A stretch of 64,000 nucleotides of DNA from Pseudarthrobacter sp. NBSH8 (GCF_014217545.1 NZ_CP043178.1:3224001-3288000), one strand, 5' to 3'. Positions 25,150 through 34,947 are shown, numbered from the stretch's first letter. The notes: a model not told the origin generated them from the sequence alone. Made by a program: numbers and translations.

Positions 25150-26103
25150 TCAGTTCATTCCTACAACGTCCATGGCATCTTCAAACGACTTGACGAAACG
25201 TACATCCGGATTAGCTGCCCCAAACCAAGTGTCTGCGTAACTGGACAGCTTTTGGTTGTTGTTATCGATTGCAATAACTTGACGGCCCATTTGCAGACCA
25301 ATCAACATTGCATGAAGTCGATCAGTAACGATCGTTTCGCCAGTCGCCAAAATGCCGACGCCTCTGTCCATTCGGCCTTGGGCAATAGCCTCCCAGCGGG
25401 CAGGATTCGGATTGAGCCAGTCCCCTACGCGCCCGAGGTAGCGATATTTCCACCTAAGCAACGTCTGGCGGCGCGTCCAGGGGTAGTCTTCAAGCCAGTC
25501 GACGCTGCCGAATTTCCGCACTGCCTCGCGATTGGCGGCCGACTCGCCGTCGGTTCTAGCCAGTATGACCGTCGATTGAGTGGGGGACGCAGCCTGAATT
25601 TGACCGAGCAAGTGAACCGCGTCGGGAGAAATGATGTGATCAGGCAAAGAGTCTACTATCTTGCTTGATGAGTAATTATCGCGTACTCCCATTCGGAAGT
25701 TCCTTCGGTCAGCAAGGTGCGTGATGAAGTTTTGCCTTGATACGTCGTCCACGAAATGAACGGATTGAGGCGCCTGTATCAACGGAGTATCAGCGCTCAA
25801 GTTCCGCGCCATGGAGTACCTGTGGTTCTCGACCGCAGGATAGAGACCGCCGAAGTTGCCGCCGCCGTGGATCACCACCGGAATCTCGCTCGCGTACACA
25901 CCCCTGTAGAGCGTTCCTACACAGTAAATTTTCGTCACTTCTATTGCTCGGGTTCGAAAATACTCCAACTCGCCGAGCGCAATCGCCGAATCCCCAACAT
26001 TTTCATGATCGGGGAAATCAGTGAGAACAACTTCCTTAATACCATCAAAAATACGATCGAAGGCCGAGACGGCCTCATCCTTCATGAAGTCAATATAATC
26101 CAT
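25150..26103 (-). CDS. Polysaccharide pyruvyl transferase family protein
   Basis: A 317-residue protein of the polysaccharide pyruvyltransferase (PF04230-type) family, which adds pyruvate ketals or, in some members, sugars to surface polymers. Visible features are FPDHENVGDSAIALGELEYF near the N-terminus, IPVVIHGGGNFGGLYP, a central SPDAVHLLG, and the conserved TDRLHAMLIGLQMGRQVIAI near the C-terminus. Its gene lies between the flippase and GT2 genes in the same direction and is more AT-rich than the flanking chromosome, as is the whole block. A pyruvylated exopolysaccharide is therefore plausible but not proven. Confidence 0.85.
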   Translation of the reverse strand: MDYIDFMKDEAVSAFDRIFDGIKEVVLTDFPDHENVGDSAIALGELEYFRTRAIEVTKIYCVGTLYRGVYASEIPVVIHGGGNFGGLYPAVENHRYSMARNLSADTPLIQAPQSVHFVDDVSRQNFITHLADRRNFRMGVRDNYSSSKIVDSLPDHIISPDAVHLLGQIQAASPTQSTVILARTDGESAANREAVRKFGSVDWLEDYPWTRRQTLLRWKYRYLGRVGDWLNPNPARWEAIAQGRMDRGVGILATGETIVTDRLHAMLIGLQMGRQVIAIDNNNQKLSSYADTWFGAANPDVRFVKSFEDAMDVVGMN

Positions 26104-26156
26104 TTATTTTCCCTGTCTTCAGATATTTCACACAAGTGCTCATTACTACAACCGAG

Positions 26157-27425
26157 CTAAACGTTCCAAACAAGAACGAAAGAAGCCATAACACCAAAGC
26201 CACTGGCGCCTATAACCATCCCGAGCAGCGGGATTTGCTTCCGTACTAGCCAGACAAGCCATATCATCACTACAAGTTCACGTGCTACAGCCAGCCAAGC
26301 CGCAAATGTGAGTCCCGAGACCGCCGCCAGAGCGATGGGAATCGCAAGCAACAAGCCAAGAATCTTAGGCAGCAGACCTGCTCGCAACTTACCTAAGCGA
26401 GTGAGATAAATCGTGGCTGTGTATGAGAATATCTGTGGGTATGTGCAGAGGGCCATGACCGGAACTGCCCGCAACGCATCGGCCCATTCATCACCGAGTA
26501 CCGGCTTCAAAATAAACTCTGTGCCCGCTATCGTCAGGACGATAGTCACGGTTATCATAAGACAAGCTCGACTAAGCAGACGTCTTACATCTCCCTGAGA
26601 ATCAACATCATTTGCCTTGTCCAGAATTTGCGGGCGAATGACGTTTACACTTGCATTAACTATCGCGTCTCCCAGGCTTCTCGAGACGGACCACGCCAAG
26701 TTGTACTGGCCAAGCTTCGCAGTTCCCACAAGTAGGCCCACCAGAACACGGTCTGCTTGGCCTTGGCCCCATCCCAAAGCCGAATAAGTCGAGGCCGATG
26801 AAAACTGAGACACAACCGAAGCGGGGGGAATGCCTAAATATTGCGATGCTGGGATCTGCGTAGCCTTCGCCATTCTCACCACCATGAACGCAAAAATCAA
26901 TTCAACAATTGACACCTGGAGTACACATCCCGCAATAGATCGCGTCATGAGGACGACCGGGAGACTTATGATGAGCGATATTAGGACTGACAGGGACTGA
27001 GCCGACGCCAACGCCTTCCATTTGCCCGCACTCTGCAAAGTGGCCACAGATTTAGTTCCTGATGCCATAGCAATTGGGGCAACTGCAAGCGGGCATAGCA
27101 TCCAAATGGAGCTATGCAGGTGGTTGGGTTGAGTTAGCAGCAACGATACTATAACAACACCAATAATCAACACACCAACAACCATAAATGTTGTCCTATA
27201 ATTCACTAAGAAACGTAGTCCACTGCGCGTTCTGAGCGCACCTACCGCAACTTGGCGAACTGCTACATCAAAGACGGATTGTAGAAGTGTGAATCCAAGA
27301 ATGGCCCACGTGTATATTCCAAGAATTGAAGGAGAAACGTAAATTGCCGCCAGAAACATCAGGAGTGCCGTTGCTGCCCGTGGCATTATCCGCTCAATGA
27401 ATGACCACAGCAAACTACCTAACAT
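26157..27425 (-). CDS. Wzx-like polysaccharide flippase
   Basis: A 422-residue membrane protein with about 12 hydrophobic helices, of the oligosaccharide flippase (MOP) superfamily, which moves lipid-linked repeat units across the membrane. The N-terminus (LLWSFIERIMPRAATALLMF) and the internal segment GWGQGQADRVLVGLLVGTAK fit Wzx-type proteins, where this Asp/Arg pair recurs. Base composition is visibly lower in GC than in the housekeeping genes. It is next to the pyruvyltransferase and partner to the Wzy-like polymerase on the other side of the IS island. Confidence 0.82.
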   Translation of the reverse strand: MLGSLLWSFIERIMPRAATALLMFLAAIYVSPSILGIYTWAILGFTLLQSVFDVAVRQVAVGALRTRSGLRFLVNYRTTFMVVGVLIIGVVIVSLLLTQPNHLHSSIWMLCPLAVAPIAMASGTKSVATLQSAGKWKALASAQSLSVLISLIISLPVVLMTRSIAGCVLQVSIVELIFAFMVVRMAKATQIPASQYLGIPPASVVSQFSSASTYSALGWGQGQADRVLVGLLVGTAKLGQYNLAWSVSRSLGDAIVNASVNVIRPQILDKANDVDSQGDVRRLLSRACLMITVTIVLTIAGTEFILKPVLGDEWADALRAVPVMALCTYPQIFSYTATIYLTRLGKLRAGLLPKILGLLLAIPIALAAVSGLTFAAWLAVARELVVMIWLVWLVRKQIPLLGMVIGASGFGVMASFVLVWNV

Positions 27426-27493
27426 TCAGCACTTCTCAATTTCCAACCCGATTAATAACCTGAAAATGCAAGGCCGCAAACTTGGGTCTTTTG

Positions 27494-28672
27494 TCATCTT
27501 CTGGATATACCGAGGGCTAATTCAGCAAAGGCTCGTCCGGATGCCATCGAAGTGAAGGAACGGATCCCTTGCTGCAGAGATCTAGACTTCTCGATCCAGA
27601 GTACGTTGGAGATCAAAAGATCACAGCAAATTTTGGCAAAACCTGATTCAGTGTTAGCGACACTCAAACCGCCTGAAATTGCATCTAGTCCTCGGGCGCC
27701 AATTGTTGTCGTCACAACAGGAATGCCGTTTTCACTTGGCGGGCCAACCTTCATGTTCACGCCGCTTCCCCCAAAGACCGGGTTGACAAAAATTCGAACT
27801 GATGACATCACCGGTTCGAGATCAGATACTTCCCCGAGGTATTCTACTCCTTCGCTCCTACTCAATTCGCGGACAAGGGTCGGACTGGCCCTTCGGCCGG
27901 CGACGATTAGACTCGCTTCTGGGCAGGTTTTCCTAACAAGCGGTAGCACGTCAGCAATGAACCATCGGAGCCCCTGTACAGCCTGAGGCGCGTCCAAGGA
28001 ACCTACGAAGAGAATCTTCGTGTTATCTGGTGGCGTCCGAATGGGAGATTCGATGTCGTGAGTGACCTCTGTGAGCACGGGAGGAATCAGGCGAGTCGGG
28101 ACGCCCAAGGCCTCATAGCAACTGGAGTCTGCATCTGACAGAACTGCGGCAAAGTCGACTTTTCGCATAAGCGCTGGCAGCAGCCGCTTGAGCCTAATAG
28201 CCTCAGCGCGGTAATACGCACCTCGAATAAGACCTGCATCCCCAGCCAAACTGTTCATGTACGCCACTTCGTCATTGTGGCTACGAAGAATTAATGGTGC
28301 GTCCAGCCGTTCCGCCAATTTCGCACCCATATTAAGAGTCCACTCGTGGGAAGCAATTACGGCATTGATCACAGGGCCGGATGTTATCGAAGTCACTTGC
28401 GCCCGCCCAATGACTCTACTTGAGAGCTGGTACGGAGACAGCGGGTGCCGGAGCGATGAACTGAGCGCCGAGGCGCGCTTGATGAAGATAGCCTCTGGGT
28501 CAATTGCTCGGTGCCGTTCTCGGTCTGCCGGAGGGATATCGAGCCTGTGGGAAACCAGGAGTCGTACTTTAATTCCCGCTTGAATCAGCCCAGTACATTC
28601 GCCTAAAGCCTCGGCGCGTCCACCGCTGTTCGTCGGAAAAAGCGAATCATCTGCAATGAATAGAACGCTCAC
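27494..28672 (-). CDS. Glycosyltransferase (GT4-like)
   Basis: A 392-residue GT-B type glycosyltransferase. The N-terminal domain has FIADDSLFPTNSGGRAEALG, the sugar-acceptor glycine loop, and LILRSHNDEVAYMNSLA. The C-terminal domain has KILFVGSLDAPQAVQGLRWF, and NPVFGGSGVNMKVGPPSENG, a GSG-type donor-binding variant that replaces the usual E-x7-E motif. Relatives are found in exopolysaccharide loci. First gene of the minus-strand block; the ~507-bp upstream region separates it from the divergent priming transferase and should hold both promoters. Confidence 0.82.
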   Translation of the reverse strand: MSVLFIADDSLFPTNSGGRAEALGECTGLIQAGIKVRLLVSHRLDIPPADRERHRAIDPEAIFIKRASALSSSLRHPLSPYQLSSRVIGRAQVTSITSGPVINAVIASHEWTLNMGAKLAERLDAPLILRSHNDEVAYMNSLAGDAGLIRGAYYRAEAIRLKRLLPALMRKVDFAAVLSDADSSCYEALGVPTRLIPPVLTEVTHDIESPIRTPPDNTKILFVGSLDAPQAVQGLRWFIADVLPLVRKTCPEASLIVAGRRASPTLVRELSRSEGVEYLGEVSDLEPVMSSVRIFVNPVFGGSGVNMKVGPPSENGIPVVTTTIGARGLDAISGGLSVANTESGFAKICCDLLISNVLWIEKSRSLQQGIRSFTSMASGRAFAELALGISRR

Positions 28673-29179
28673 GCTCGCGACCTTTCTGGTGCTCGGTAGC
28701 CCGGCCGGTTGATTCGTGTCAGTGCAAGGATATTGAGGAAGGTCTCAAAGGAGTGGCCCGTCGGCGGTCGAGGACGTGCATGTCTCGCTGTGTGTCGATT
28801 AGTGAAATTCGAGTCGATGCTGCGCAGCCAATTCAGCGGCTAACGGCGCTGTCAGTCCGCTCCACGGGGCCGCAACTCTGACTGCCTCCCGACCGATATT
28901 ATGCAAGCCGCCGGGACATGTCCATTTTGTTCGAAACCACCGCGGCTTACCATGCCGAGGAACGTCCTGCTCTCGGCGGTCCCGCACGCCTGCCGCTGCA
29001 ACAAATAGCGGATCGGGCAAAGGCGCCGGGTTGGCTGCCGACAGCTCAGCATCGCCTGCCACCGTCCCAGGCAAATGCACGGTACGACCGTGGCCCGACG
29101 ACCGACGGATAGTGCAACATTGCAGTTGGTGTGAGCTCCACATGTAATCTGATTCAAAACAAGGCACTCTGGGGGGCAG
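28673..29179. other. Divergent intergenic region, no gene seen
   Basis: About 500 bp between the GT4-like gene and the priming sugar transferase. Short open frames on both strands lack ribosome sites and family resemblance. Presumably regulatory; no promoter could be placed with confidence. Confidence 0.4.
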
Positions 29180-30610
29180 ATGCGAAATGCGCTCGATTGG
29201 CGTATCAAATATTCACGGAGGCTTGCGGTAATCGATGCCGCTGTTGTGATCTGGGCAGTTGCCGGAGCGTACATCGTCCGTTTCGGGTTCGAGGAAACGA
29301 CCGGCGACCAGGACGCAACTTACGTTTGGCTTTCTATCGTATTAGCCCTTGTTTGGTGGTTCATGCTCGGTGCATGGAGCAGCCGTGCAAGTCGCATATT
29401 AGGTACCGGATCAGACGAGTACAAGAGAGTCGCCGCTGCATCGCTCTGGTTGTTTGGACTCGTTGCCATCGTGTCCTACGTGTTTCGATTCGACACAGCA
29501 CGCGGTTACGTGGGTGTCGCGCTGCCGGCCGGCGTTTTCGGACTGTTGCTCGCTCGCTGGCATCTTCGCCAACACCTAAGCGTGGAGCGCGGACGCGGAA
29601 ACAGTATGTCGAGACTGTTACTCATGGGCGGCCCGAGTGCTGTTGCCCATCTAGCTTCGTCTCTCGACAAAGCAACGCAGTCTGGGTATCTTCCGGTCGC
29701 TGCCTATATCCCGGGTCAGCAGGATCATCCGGAAGTGGAAGCCAAATCTGGTCTGGAAGTCTTAGGCTACAAACCGGATACTGAATCCATCATGGCTGCA
29801 ATCCGTCGTTGCGGGGCGGATGCCGTCGCGGTCTCCGCTGGCGTGCAGTTACACCCCCAGACTCTCAGGCACCTGGGATGGGAGTTGGCAGCGCGGAACA
29901 TCGGACTGATCATGGCACCGGCCCTGACCGACATAGCGGGTCCACGCATCCACACTCAGCAGGTCGCGGGATTACCTCTAATTCACGTCACAACACCAAC
30001 GCTCGAGGGCGGTCAACGAGTTGCCAAGCGACTGTTCGACATTGTCGTCGCGGGATTCCTGATCGTGGTCTTCGCACCCCTTATGGCAATTATTGCGCTC
30101 ATGGTGAGAATCGACACTCGCGGACCGACACTGTTCCGACAGGAACGCGTCGGCATAGAAGGAACTCACTTTAGGATGTTGAAATTCCGGTCGATGGTAG
30201 TTGATGCTGAACTTCAGCTCGCAGAACTGGCACACCGCAATGAAGGTAACGGGATACTCTTCAAAATAAAGGACGATCCACGTATTACTCGAGTCGGGGG
30301 ATTCCTGCGAAAATACAGCCTGGACGAACTGCCGCAACTCTTCAATATCTTCGCCGGTTCGATGAGCCTCGTTGGACCGAGACCTCCTTTGCCGAGCGAG
30401 GTCGAAGTGTACGAGCAAGACGTCCGGCGCCGGCTTTTGGTGAAACCCGGCTTGACCGGACTCTGGCAGGTAAGTGGACGCTCGAATCTCTCTTGGCAGG
30501 ACTCAGTCAGGCTCGACCTTTACTACGTAGAAAACTGGTCGTTAGCGGGCGATCTGGTGATCCTTCTCAGAACAGTTCGTGCTGTCTTTCACAGCACGGG
30601 CGCCTACTGA
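29180..30610 (+). CDS. Priming sugar transferase (polyprenyl glycosylphosphotransferase)
   Basis: Starts repeat-unit synthesis by moving a sugar phosphate onto undecaprenyl phosphate. The 476-residue protein has the WbaP/WcaJ plan: four N-terminal membrane helices, a cytoplasmic Rossmann-like domain, a further helix (about residues 285-310, [20 protein letters not shown]) and the catalytic domain. Conserved catalytic-domain segments are [51 protein letters not shown] and [16 protein letters not shown]. The ATG at 29180 has GGGGGG four bases upstream. It heads a plus-strand pair with the DUF4012 gene. Confidence 0.93.
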   Translation: MRNALDWRIKYSRRLAVIDAAVVIWAVAGAYIVRFGFEETTGDQDATYVWLSIVLALVWWFMLGAWSSRASRILGTGSDEYKRVAAASLWLFGLVAIVSYVFRFDTARGYVGVALPAGVFGLLLARWHLRQHLSVERGRGNSMSRLLLMGGPSAVAHLASSLDKATQSGYLPVAAYIPGQQDHPEVEAKSGLEVLGYKPDTESIMAAIRRCGADAVAVSAGVQLHPQTLRHLGWELAARNIGLIMAPALTDIAGPRIHTQQVAGLPLIHVTTPTLEGGQRVAKRLFDIVVAGFLIVVFAPLMAIIALMVRIDTRGPTLFRQERVGIEGTHFRMLKFRSMVVDAELQLAELAHRNEGNGILFKIKDDPRITRVGGFLRKYSLDELPQLFNIFAGSMSLVGPRPPLPSEVEVYEQDVRRRLLVKPGLTGLWQVSGRSNLSWQDSVRLDLYYVENWSLAGDLVILLRTVRAVFHSTGAY

Positions 30611-30655
30611 CCCTCCATCTGCCAAATACTCATATCCGGAAGGATGCCGCTCTTC

Positions 30656-32530
30656 ATGACGGATTCCAATGACACGAATCCCGAGCACCGCAAGATTTTG
30701 GGGCACTCTGGCCGCGGCTTCAGGACACGTCGCCGCTTTCGCAACCGACTTCTTGTTGCCGGCGCTTGGACACTAGCCGCGGCAGCTGTCTTGATTTTTG
30801 CCCTGACCTGGCTGGGCGCGAAAGCCACAACTATAAGCACAGAGTTAGACGCGGCTTCCCAGCTGATACCCCAGCTCAAAGGCAATATCTCTGCTAACGA
30901 CCCAGAAGGGGCTGCCCTTACCGTCGACGAGCTGAGGTCTCACACCGAGACCGCGCGCGCTGCTGCTGAAGATCCGCTTTGGAGCCTGGCATCCGCGGTG
31001 CCCGCATTGGGTAGCAACTTCAGTGCTGTCGCAGAGGTCGCACGTTCGGCGGATGACGTCGCCACCCTGGGTGTAGCACCGCTCGTCAATGTATTCGAAT
31101 CCCTCAACTGGGACAGCCTTATGCCGAATAGCGCAGGCACGGATTTAGCCGCCCTCCAAAAAGCATCTCCAAGCGTCTCATCCGCAGCTCATGCTGTTCG
31201 CGTATCCGCCGATCGTCTGGAGCGAATCGATACCAGCTTTCTCGTACCACAAGTCGCTGAACCTTTAACGCGAGCTCGCGGGCAACTCGAAGAAGTGACC
31301 GACGCGTTGGACGCTTCGGCCAACGCCTCGGAGATTGTTCCAAGCATGTTGGGTGGGCAGGGTCCGCGCAGCTACTTGCTGATCATCCAGAACAACTCTG
31401 AAGTCCGTGCATCCGGTGGCATCCCGGGAGCTTTAGCCGTGGTAAAGCTCGACCAAGGTAAAATCTCATTGGGCGAGCAAAGCAGCGCTGCGGGTGTCGG
31501 TCTCATGTCGCCAATTGTGCCGTTAGACCCAGAACAGCGGCAGATCTACTCCGCGCGCCTAGGCAAGTTCATGCAGGATGTGAACCTGACGCCCGACTTC
31601 CCAACGGCAGCCAGCACAGCTCAGGCCATGTGGGAGAGAAAGTCCGGGCAGCGAGTTGATGGTGTGATCTCCGTTGACCCAGTTGCATTGGGCTACATTC
31701 TGGATGCCACCGGGCCCGTGGCGATCTCGCATCCGGAGCTGTCGGCACTCGCATCCGTGGGCTTGCCGACAGAGCTAACCGGTAAGAACATTGTCCAAAC
31801 TCTGCTCTCAGACGTGTATGCACGAATCCAGCAGCCCGCTCTCCAAGACGCCTACTTCGCCGGCGTCGCCCAGGAGATCTTTGCAGCGTTGTCAGACGGC
31901 AGGGGCAACGCGAAAAGCCTGATCGACGGGCTCACGCGGGGAACTGCCGAAGGCCGTGTCCTGGTCTGGTCTGGACTCCCGGCGGAACAGTCCGTGATAA
32001 GCAAGTACGCCTTGAGCGGATCCATTGCTGGGCCTAGCATTGCCCCGGCCCAGTTTGGTGTTTACTTCAACGACGGTACCGGCGCCAAGATGGATTACTA
32101 CGTCAAACGTACTGTCCAACTCGTGAAGGAATGCTCGCAAAACGGGTACGAACAAACAACTGTTCGCGTCACGAGCATAAATACTGCACCTGCGGACGCG
32201 GCGACTTCCTTGCCGGCCTACGTCACCGGTGGAGGGGTCTTTGGGGTGCCTGCCGGATCAGTACAAACCAACATCGTGGCGTATGGGCCGGTACAGGCGA
32301 ACATGGAAACGGCTAAATTGGACGGGCAAAGAACCGATTTCGCTGCCCACCGGCACGCCAACAGGCCAGTCGGAGTACTGGCCGTCAAGCTAGCGCCCGG
32401 TGAAAGCAAAACCGTGGAGTTTACCTTCGGGGAGATTGTCCAGCACACGGAACCTAACCTGGTTGTCACACCCATGGTGCAAGCTGTCAAAGACGTGATC
32501 CTGCCGACACAAACCTTGCCGTGTGGCTAG
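30656..32530 (+). CDS. DUF4012 domain membrane-anchored protein
   Basis: A 624-residue protein with one N-terminal membrane helix (about residues 35-55, LAAAAVLIFALTWLGA) and a large extracytoplasmic part. The DUF4012 hallmark is GPRSYLLIIQNNSEVRASGG at about residue 240 onward. Such proteins are common next to priming transferases in actinobacterial polysaccharide loci; a role in export or attachment of the polymer is a reasonable guess and nothing more. The start at 30656 is preferred because GGAAGG lies 12 bases upstream; the ATG at 30644 abuts that site and cannot use it. It ends about 180 bp before the LANTG protein. Confidence 0.8.
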   Translation: MTDSNDTNPEHRKILGHSGRGFRTRRRFRNRLLVAGAWTLAAAAVLIFALTWLGAKATTISTELDAASQLIPQLKGNISANDPEGAALTVDELRSHTETARAAAEDPLWSLASAVPALGSNFSAVAEVARSADDVATLGVAPLVNVFESLNWDSLMPNSAGTDLAALQKASPSVSSAAHAVRVSADRLERIDTSFLVPQVAEPLTRARGQLEEVTDALDASANASEIVPSMLGGQGPRSYLLIIQNNSEVRASGGIPGALAVVKLDQGKISLGEQSSAAGVGLMSPIVPLDPEQRQIYSARLGKFMQDVNLTPDFPTAASTAQAMWERKSGQRVDGVISVDPVALGYILDATGPVAISHPELSALASVGLPTELTGKNIVQTLLSDVYARIQQPALQDAYFAGVAQEIFAALSDGRGNAKSLIDGLTRGTAEGRVLVWSGLPAEQSVISKYALSGSIAGPSIAPAQFGVYFNDGTGAKMDYYVKRTVQLVKECSQNGYEQTTVRVTSINTAPADAATSLPAYVTGGGVFGVPAGSVQTNIVAYGPVQANMETAKLDGQRTDFAAHRHANRPVGVLAVKLAPGESKTVEFTFGEIVQHTEPNLVVTPMVQAVKDVILPTQTLPCG

Positions 32531-32708
32531 CGAGGGTGGCGGGCGCGTTAACACTGTGTAAACCGTCCTGATTGACATTGCTCACAGCTCAACACAAGTG
32601 GTAACGTCTTTTTGGGATATATATCCGGGATTTTCGCACAGGTCTCGTGCGGAGAGGAACCTCCTCAATCGGGTACACCAAAAACTTTACGTCTCCGGGG
32701 GGACACTA

Positions 32709-33320
32709 ATGAAAAAAATACTCGCAGCACTCGCACTTGCCGGCTCCATCGCGTTGATCGGCTCAGCACCGGCCATGGCCACCACGTACCCGGCCCTTCC
32801 GCCGCAGGCCGCCGTTTCTGACGGCACCGTTGGCCCGGGTGAGCAGTTCGTCTTCCGTGGCCAGGGCATGTTTGCCGGTGAATCACTCACCATCACCGTG
32901 ACACCGGGCAACCCGCCCGCAGCCGGCGGTGCCACCATCGGCGCCACCTCGGTTTCGGCAAAGATCCCGGTTTTCTTGGCGCCCCAGACCTTCGCTGCCA
33001 CCGCTGACGCGCAGGGCGCGTTCGCGTTCCCGCTCACCATTGCCACGTCCGGAACCTACTCCATCACGGCAACGGGTAACACCTCTGGCATCACTGTTGG
33101 CCCCGTCACGGTTGTTGTGGACCCGAGCTTCGCCAGCAATGGTGCAGCACTCGCCAACACCGGCGGCGGCGCAGCACTCGCCAACACCGGCGGCCTTGCC
33201 AACACCGGCGCCGACTCCGGCCTGATCCTGTGGACCCTAGTGGGCGCAGGCGCACTGGCCGCCGGCGCAGCATCGGTAGTTGTAGTTCGCCGCCGCGCCA
33301 AGACCGAGGCAGCAGCGTAA
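32709..33320 (+). CDS. Secreted cell-wall protein with triple LANTG sorting motif
   Basis: A 203-residue exported protein. It has a signal peptide (MKKILAALALAGSIALIGSA, cut probably after AMA) and a ~120-residue Thr/Gly-rich beta-type domain (VGPGEQFVFRGQGMFAGESL). Near the C-terminus the motif LANTG occurs three times within about 25 residues, followed by a hydrophobic stretch (ILWTLVGAGALAAGAASVVV) and RRRAK. This is a cell-wall sorting signal of the LAxTG kind recognised by class E sortases of high-GC actinobacteria. GGGGGG lies about 6 bases before the ATG at 32709. A very strong terminator hairpin follows. No sortase gene is in the window. Confidence 0.85.
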   Translation: MKKILAALALAGSIALIGSAPAMATTYPALPPQAAVSDGTVGPGEQFVFRGQGMFAGESLTITVTPGNPPAAGGATIGATSVSAKIPVFLAPQTFAATADAQGAFAFPLTIATSGTYSITATGNTSGITVGPVTVVVDPSFASNGAALANTGGGAALANTGGLANTGADSGLILWTLVGAGALAAGAASVVVVRRRAKTEAAA

Positions 33321-33344
33321 CCGCAGCACTTCACAAGCACCAAA

Positions 33345-33388
33345 GAGGGTGGGTGGTTCTCCGGGAAACCGGAGAACCACCCACCCTC
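33345..33388 (+). terminator. Strong terminator hairpin after the LANTG gene
   Basis: A perfect 20-bp stem (33345-33364 with 33369-33388, arm GAGGGTGGGTGGTTCTCCGG) closed by a GAAA tetraloop, 24 bases after the stop. It lacks a long T-run (GGCATTTAA follows), as is common in high-GC actinobacteria. Confidence 0.85.
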
Positions 33389-33433
33389 GGCATTTAACTG
33401 CTCAGGCTCAGACATGTGGTATCTATAAGAGTT

Positions 33434-33580
33434 ATGGGGAGACATTGGCGCAGTTCACGACCACAGTTCGACTTTTCTGTACCCCTACCCCGCCCCGAGT
33501 GGCTCCCTTACATACTCTTGGCGCTCTTGACTGCAGCCGCCCTCGGAACTGCTGCCCTCGCCCTGCTGAAAACCACCTGA
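33434..33580 (+). CDS. Small single-helix membrane protein
   Basis: A 48-residue frame starting MGRHWRSSRPQFDF and ending in one hydrophobic helix (YILLALLTAAALGTAALALL) plus KTT. The stop is seven bases before the VanZ-like gene, so the two may form a small operon. There is no clear ribosome site. Function unknown; it could equally be chance, but the helix and position support it. Confidence 0.4.
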   Translation: MGRHWRSSRPQFDFSVPLPRPEWLPYILLALLTAAALGTAALALLKTT

Positions 33581-33587
33581 GAGCCCT

Positions 33588-34034
33588 TTGAGAGGCCCAA
33601 CGAACCCGAGGCTCTGGCGCACCATGCTGGCGGCCATGCTGGTGCCGCTGGCCCTGGTGGCGTTCTGGCCCAGCCCCGTCGATCAGCCTGTGCAGGGCCA
33701 ACTCGCCAGCGTCCTGAAATTCCTGCACGCCCATGGAGTTCCTGCGTGGTTCAATTACCAATTTGTCGAGGCATCCGCCAATGTGGCGCTCTTCATTCCG
33801 CTCGGTTCGGTGGCTGCCATGGCATATCCTCGTATCCCGTGGTGGCAGATCGGAATTTTCGGGCTCGTTGTCTCGGGCTGCATCGAACTGGGCCAGCTGC
33901 TGTTTCTTCACAACCGGTTCGCGAGTGCGCTGGATCTTGTCACAAACACCGGAGGGGCCGTCATTGGCGCTCTACTGGTCACTGCGGCCGTTAAAGGACT
34001 ACAGGCCCGTCGCTGGTCAGCGGCCGGCCTGTAG
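33588..34034 (+). CDS. VanZ-like family membrane protein
   Basis: A 148-residue protein with four hydrophobic helices of the VanZ type. Characteristic segments are NYQFVEASANVALFIPLGSV and SGCIELGQLLFLHNRFASAL, followed by DLVTNTGGAVIGALL. VanZ gives low-level teicoplanin resistance in enterococci; the role of chromosomal actinobacterial homologues is unknown. The start is set at the TTG at 33588 with GAGAG just upstream; an ATG at 33624 would shorten the first helix leader by 12 residues. It converges with galU, 22 bases apart. Confidence 0.78.
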   Translation: MRGPTNPRLWRTMLAAMLVPLALVAFWPSPVDQPVQGQLASVLKFLHAHGVPAWFNYQFVEASANVALFIPLGSVAAMAYPRIPWWQIGIFGLVVSGCIELGQLLFLHNRFASALDLVTNTGGAVIGALLVTAAVKGLQARRWSAAGL

Positions 34035-34056
34035 GGCGTCACAGAAGCATCAGGAC

Positions 34057-34947
34057 TTAGCCAACGAAAGCCTTCAGCCACGTCTTCAAGTCCTCGCCGA
34101 ACTCCACGCGCTCGGACGCCAACGTGATGACTGCTTTGAGGTAGCTCAGCTTGTCGCCGGTATCGAAGCGCCGGCCCTTGAAGACCACCCCGTACACGCC
34201 CGATCCTTCACTTTCGCCGGTGGCCATGGTCTGGAGCGCGTCGGTCAGCTGGATTTCTCCGCCGCGGCCGGGCTCCGTGTTTTCCAGGACGCCGAACACC
34301 GAGGGGTGCAGCACGTACCGGCCGATGACAGCCAGGTTGGACGGCGCCTCGCCGACGGCCGGCTTCTCGACCAGTTTGTTGACGCGGACGTAGTCTTCGC
34401 CTTCGATGGCCGTGATGTCCGCGCAGCCGTAAGCACTGATCTGCGACGGGTCCACCTCGATGAGGGCGACAACCGATCCACCGGTCTTCTGCTGCACCTC
34501 GATCATGGTGGTCAGGAGCGACTCGGCCTCATCGATGAGGTCGTCGCCCAGTAGTACGGCGAAGGGCTCGTTGCCCACATGCTGACGCGCACAGAGCACA
34601 GCATGGCCCAACCCCTTGGCTTCGCCCTGGCGGACGTAGTGGATGGGGCCCAGGTCGGACGCCTCGTGCACCAGGTCCAGGCGACCCTGATCGCCCTTCA
34701 GCTCCAGCGCACGCTCCAATCCGGGTTCACGGTCGAAGTGGTCCTCAAGGGCACGCTTGCTGCGCCCCGTGATCATCAAAATGTCGTCGAGGCCGGCCTT
34801 GACGGCTTCCTCCACGACGTACTGGATAGCCGGGCGGTCAACCACCGGCAACATTTCCTTCGGCATCGCCTTGGTGGCAGGCAGGAAGCGCGTCCCCAGA
34901 CCGGCAGCAGGAATGACGGCTTTTGTAATAGATTTCCCCATAGTCAT
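34057..34947 (-). CDS. galU: UTP-glucose-1-phosphate uridylyltransferase
   Basis: Makes UDP-glucose from UTP and glucose 1-phosphate in the cytoplasm, feeding exopolysaccharide and cell-wall synthesis. The 296-residue protein has the nucleotidyltransferase signature AVIPAAGLGTRFLPATKAMP and the catalytic-site segments EMLPVVDRPAIQYVVEEAVK, FAVLLGDDLI and VNKLVEKP. It includes the late conserved region GRYVLHPSVFGVLENTEPGR and the family ending FDTGDKLSYLKAVITLA. Length and motifs are fully normal. It stands beside the polysaccharide locus but on the opposite strand. The upstream 34948-35058 holds copies of the dispersed repeat. Confidence 0.95.
   Translation of the reverse strand: MTMGKSITKAVIPAAGLGTRFLPATKAMPKEMLPVVDRPAIQYVVEEAVKAGLDDILMITGRSKRALEDHFDREPGLERALELKGDQGRLDLVHEASDLGPIHYVRQGEAKGLGHAVLCARQHVGNEPFAVLLGDDLIDEAESLLTTMIEVQQKTGGSVVALIEVDPSQISAYGCADITAIEGEDYVRVNKLVEKPAVGEAPSNLAVIGRYVLHPSVFGVLENTEPGRGGEIQLTDALQTMATGESEGSGVYGVVFKGRRFDTGDKLSYLKAVITLASERVEFGEDLKTWLKAFVG

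Noticed and set aside
32572..32607. TTGACA plus TAACGT as a promoter for the LANTG gene
   Set aside because: The spacing is 24 bases, too long for a normal sigma-70 promoter, so I did not list it.
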